Source of the DNA: Chloroflexota bacterium
GTDB taxonomy: Bacteria; Chloroflexota; Dehalococcoidia; DSTF01; JACRBR01
Reading direction: 5' to 3'
Assembly (NCBI GenBank): GCA_021813085.1
Contig: JAKAMA010000087.1
Location: forward strand, 1-8,312
Length of the DNA: 8,312 nt
Of this stretch, positions 6,659 to 8,312 are shown piece after piece. The translations under genes and the position numbers were made by a program. Below the pieces are notes generated by a model. That model saw only the letters and a list, made by a program, of their open reading frames with translations, was not told where the DNA came from and ran no database searches. Position 1 is the stretch's first letter, and every line of letters begins with the position of its first letter.

Positions 6659-7634
6659 GACGGTCGTGGTCACCGGCGCTGGCGGCTTCATCGGCAGCCA
6701 CGTCGTCGAGCGGCTCATCGCCGAGGGAGCGCGCGTCCGCGCGATGCTCCGCTACACCTCCCGGGCTCAGCACGGCTGGCTGGATGCCCTCAGCGGCGAT
6801 GCCATCGACCGCACGGACATCACGCTCGGTGACGTCCGTGACTTCGACGCCGTGCGCGAGGTGATGCGCGGCGCCGACGCGGTCTTCCACCTCGCCGCGC
6901 TGATCGGCATCCCGTACTCCTACGAACACCCGCAGGAGGTGATCGACACGAACGTCATCGGCACGACCAACGTGCTGCTCGCCGCCCGCGAGCTCGGCGG
7001 GGTCGAGCGCGTCGTCCTCACCTCGACGAGCGAGGTCTATGGCTCGGCCGTCCGCGTGCCGATGGACGAGCAGCACCCGTTGCAGGCGCAGTCGCCGTAC
7101 TCCGCCACGAAGATCGCCGCGGACGCGCTGGGCCTCAGCTTCCACCGCTCCTTCGGCCTGCCCGTCACCATCGTGCGGCCGTTCAACGCCTACGGTCCCC
7201 GCCAGTCCGCCCGTGCCGTCATCCCGACGATCATCTCGCAGGCGCTCGCCGGCGCGACGCTGCGGCTCGGCGCGCTCGATACGACGCGCGACTTCACCTT
7301 CGTCGAAGACACCGCGCGCGGCTTCGTCGCCGTCGCCGCCGCCGATGCCGCGCTCGGCGAGGTCGTGAACCTCGGCTCTGGCTCAGAGGTCAGCATCCGC
7401 GAGATCGTGGCGAAGGTCGCCGGGATCGTCGGCCGCGAGCTGCCGGTCGAAGGCGACGAGCAGCGCATGCGTCCCGCGAAGAGCGAGGTGGCGCGCCTGC
7501 ACTCCGACAGCTCGAAGGCCCTGCGGCTCGCCGCGTGGCGCCCGGAGGTGCCGCTGGACGACGGGCTGCGGCGCACGGCCGAATGGATCGAGGCGCACAT
7601 GGACCAGTTCCGACCGCGGGAGTACGCCGTATGA
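6642..7634 (+). CDS. legB: LegB-like NAD-dependent sugar-nucleotide 4,6-dehydratase
   Basis: This 330-residue extended short-chain dehydrogenase has the NAD-binding GAGGFIG motif at 12-18 (G12, G15, G18), GDVRD (63-67), FHLAAL (82-87), the active-site strand TSTSEVYG (127-134) and the catalytic YxxxK pair (Y153, K157). PFNAYGPRQSARAVIPTII after the active site and DEQRMRP with a following KSEV toward the end are, from memory, typical of LegB. In Campylobacter, LegB converts GDP-N-acetylglucosamine to its 4-keto-6-deoxy form, the entry to legionaminic acid. Length is typical. The GTG start at 6642 places the Rossmann strand at residue 6, as usual. The gene overlaps the small membrane gene by 17 bp and the nucleotidyltransferase by 4 bp, so the three are probably co-translated. 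The exact nucleotide (GDP or UDP) and final sugar cannot be proved. Other 4,6-dehydratases or 4-epimerases of this superfamily remain possible. Confidence 0.8.
   Translation: MRFDGRTVVVTGAGGFIGSHVVERLIAEGARVRAMLRYTSRAQHGWLDALSGDAIDRTDITLGDVRDFDAVREVMRGADAVFHLAALIGIPYSYEHPQEVIDTNVIGTTNVLLAARELGGVERVVLTSTSEVYGSAVRVPMDEQHPLQAQSPYSATKIAADALGLSFHRSFGLPVTIVRPFNAYGPRQSARAVIPTIISQALAGATLRLGALDTTRDFTFVEDTARGFVAVAAADAALGEVVNLGSGSEVSIREIVAKVAGIVGRELPVEGDEQRMRPAKSEVARLHSDSSKALRLAAWRPEVPLDDGLRRTAEWIEAHMDQFRPREYAV
7618..7622 (+). promoter_or_regulatory. Ribosome binding site of the nucleotidyltransferase gene
   Basis: GGGAG lies 8 nt before the ATG at 7631, inside the end of the dehydratase gene. It supports the ATGA overlap start. 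Confidence 0.55.
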
Positions 7635-8312
7635 AGATGGTGATCCTCGCGGGCGGTCGCGGCGTGCGGCTGCGTCCCCTCACCTACACGATCCCGAAAC
7701 CGCTGCTGCCCGTGGGAGAGAAGCCCATCCTCGAGGAGATCGTCGAGCGGCTGCGAGCGCAGGGAATCGATGACCTGCTGATCGCCGTCGGCTATCGCGC
7801 GGAGCTGATCGAGACGTATTTTCGCGACGGCGCCCACCTCGGCGTCCGCATCGCCTACGTGCGCGAGGACGAGCCGCTCGGCACCGCCGGGCCCCTCGCG
7901 CTCGTCCGCGCGCGCGCCGACGTGCCGCCGGACGCGCCGCTGCTCGTGATGAACGGTGATATCCTCACGGACCTCGACATGCACGCGCTGCTCGACTTCC
8001 ATACGAGTGGGCGCTTCGACCTCACCATCGCGACCCGCCAGTTCCGGCTCAGGCATCCCTACGGCGTCATCCGCACGGACGGCGACCAGATCACGGAGAT
8101 CATCGAAAAGCCGACGGAGACCGATACCGTCAGCGCCGGCATCTACGTGCTCGGCCCCCGCGCGCTCGCCCGCGTGCCCGCCGGACGCTCCTTCGACATG
8201 CCGGACCTCGTGAACGCGCTCATCGCCGATCGCGCCGCGGTCGGCTCGTACCTCTTCGCCGGCCAGTGGATCTCCATCGACCGCATGGAACAGCTCGAGG
8301 ACGCCGCGCGCA
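7631..8312 (+). CDS. Sugar-1-phosphate nucleotidyltransferase, 3' end cut by window
   Basis: The first 227 codons of an NTP-transferase-fold enzyme, which joins a sugar 1-phosphate to a nucleoside triphosphate to give NDP-sugar plus pyrophosphate in the cytoplasm. Motifs in order: the nucleotide-binding loop GGRGVRLRPLT (8-18, with Val where Thr is usual), PKPLLPV (22-28) with K23, GTAGPL (84-89), NGD (108-110) with D110 as the likely metal ligand, EKP (159-161), SAGIY (168-172) and a WISIDRMEQ segment near the cut, matching the conserved end of the catalytic domain. The start overlaps the dehydratase stop (ATGA) with GGGAG 8 nt upstream. Position next to a LegB-like gene suggests it supplies the dehydratase substrate, as PtmE makes GDP-glucosamine in Campylobacter, but here there are no N-terminal CBS domains. 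A mannose-1-phosphate guanylyl- or glucose-1-phosphate thymidylyl/cytidylyltransferase is equally possible. Little more than the catalytic domain seems present, and the end is not visible. Confidence 0.85.
   Translation, partial: MKMVILAGGRGVRLRPLTYTIPKPLLPVGEKPILEEIVERLRAQGIDDLLIAVGYRAELIETYFRDGAHLGVRIAYVREDEPLGTAGPLALVRARADVPPDAPLLVMNGDILTDLDMHALLDFHTSGRFDLTIATRQFRLRHPYGVIRTDGDQITEIIEKPTETDTVSAGIYVLGPRALARVPAGRSFDMPDLVNALIADRAAVGSYLFAGQWISIDRMEQLEDAAR

Overview
This window comes from a GC-rich (roughly 70% by eye) bacterial chromosome. All eight genes I can support lie on the + strand. Third-codon-position G/C bias is strong, start codons are a mix of ATG, GTG and TTG, and most neighbouring genes overlap by a few bases. 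No rRNA, tRNA, CRISPR, transposase or phage gene is visible. Taxonomy cannot be settled from the sequence. The gene style would suit a Chloroflexota or actinobacterial-type genome, but that is a guess.

Region 1 (1-871): about 180 bp of upstream DNA holds small GC-rich hairpins and a good extended -10 promoter. A stand-alone flavin reductase-like FMN-binding protein (181-672) follows. A 199-bp spacer comes next, carrying a second promoter candidate with a 17-bp spacer.

Region 2 (872-6437): four consecutive polytopic membrane proteins of the GT-C glycosyltransferase type. The first (872-2365) is a divergent member with TMTC-like motifs and a soluble C-terminal tail. The next three (2393-3691, 3688-5058, 5055-6437) are paralogues of each other with family-39/ArnT-like motifs: an Asp-containing first loop, a WPPGYP-like motif, a PWxVRN motif and a GDxRxH motif near the C-terminus. 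The last three are chained by 4-bp stop/start overlaps.

Region 3 (6434-8312): a 74-residue protein with two membrane segments and no recognised family; an extended-SDR sugar-nucleotide dehydratase that closely resembles LegB (GDP-GlcNAc 4,6-dehydratase of the legionaminic acid pathway); and the first 227 codons of a sugar-1-phosphate nucleotidyltransferase cut by the window edge. These overlap by 4, 17 and 4 bp.

Taken together, 872 to the right edge reads as one long operon for a surface glycan or glycoprotein. The nucleotidyltransferase and dehydratase would make an activated, modified amino-sugar, possibly on the way to a nonulosonic (legionaminic-like) acid. The GT-C enzymes would move lipid-linked sugars onto acceptors on the outer face of the membrane. 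The acceptor, the sugar and the role of the small protein are not visible here. The most interesting parts are the tandem GT-C array joined to LegB-like sugar synthesis and the unassigned small membrane protein embedded between them.
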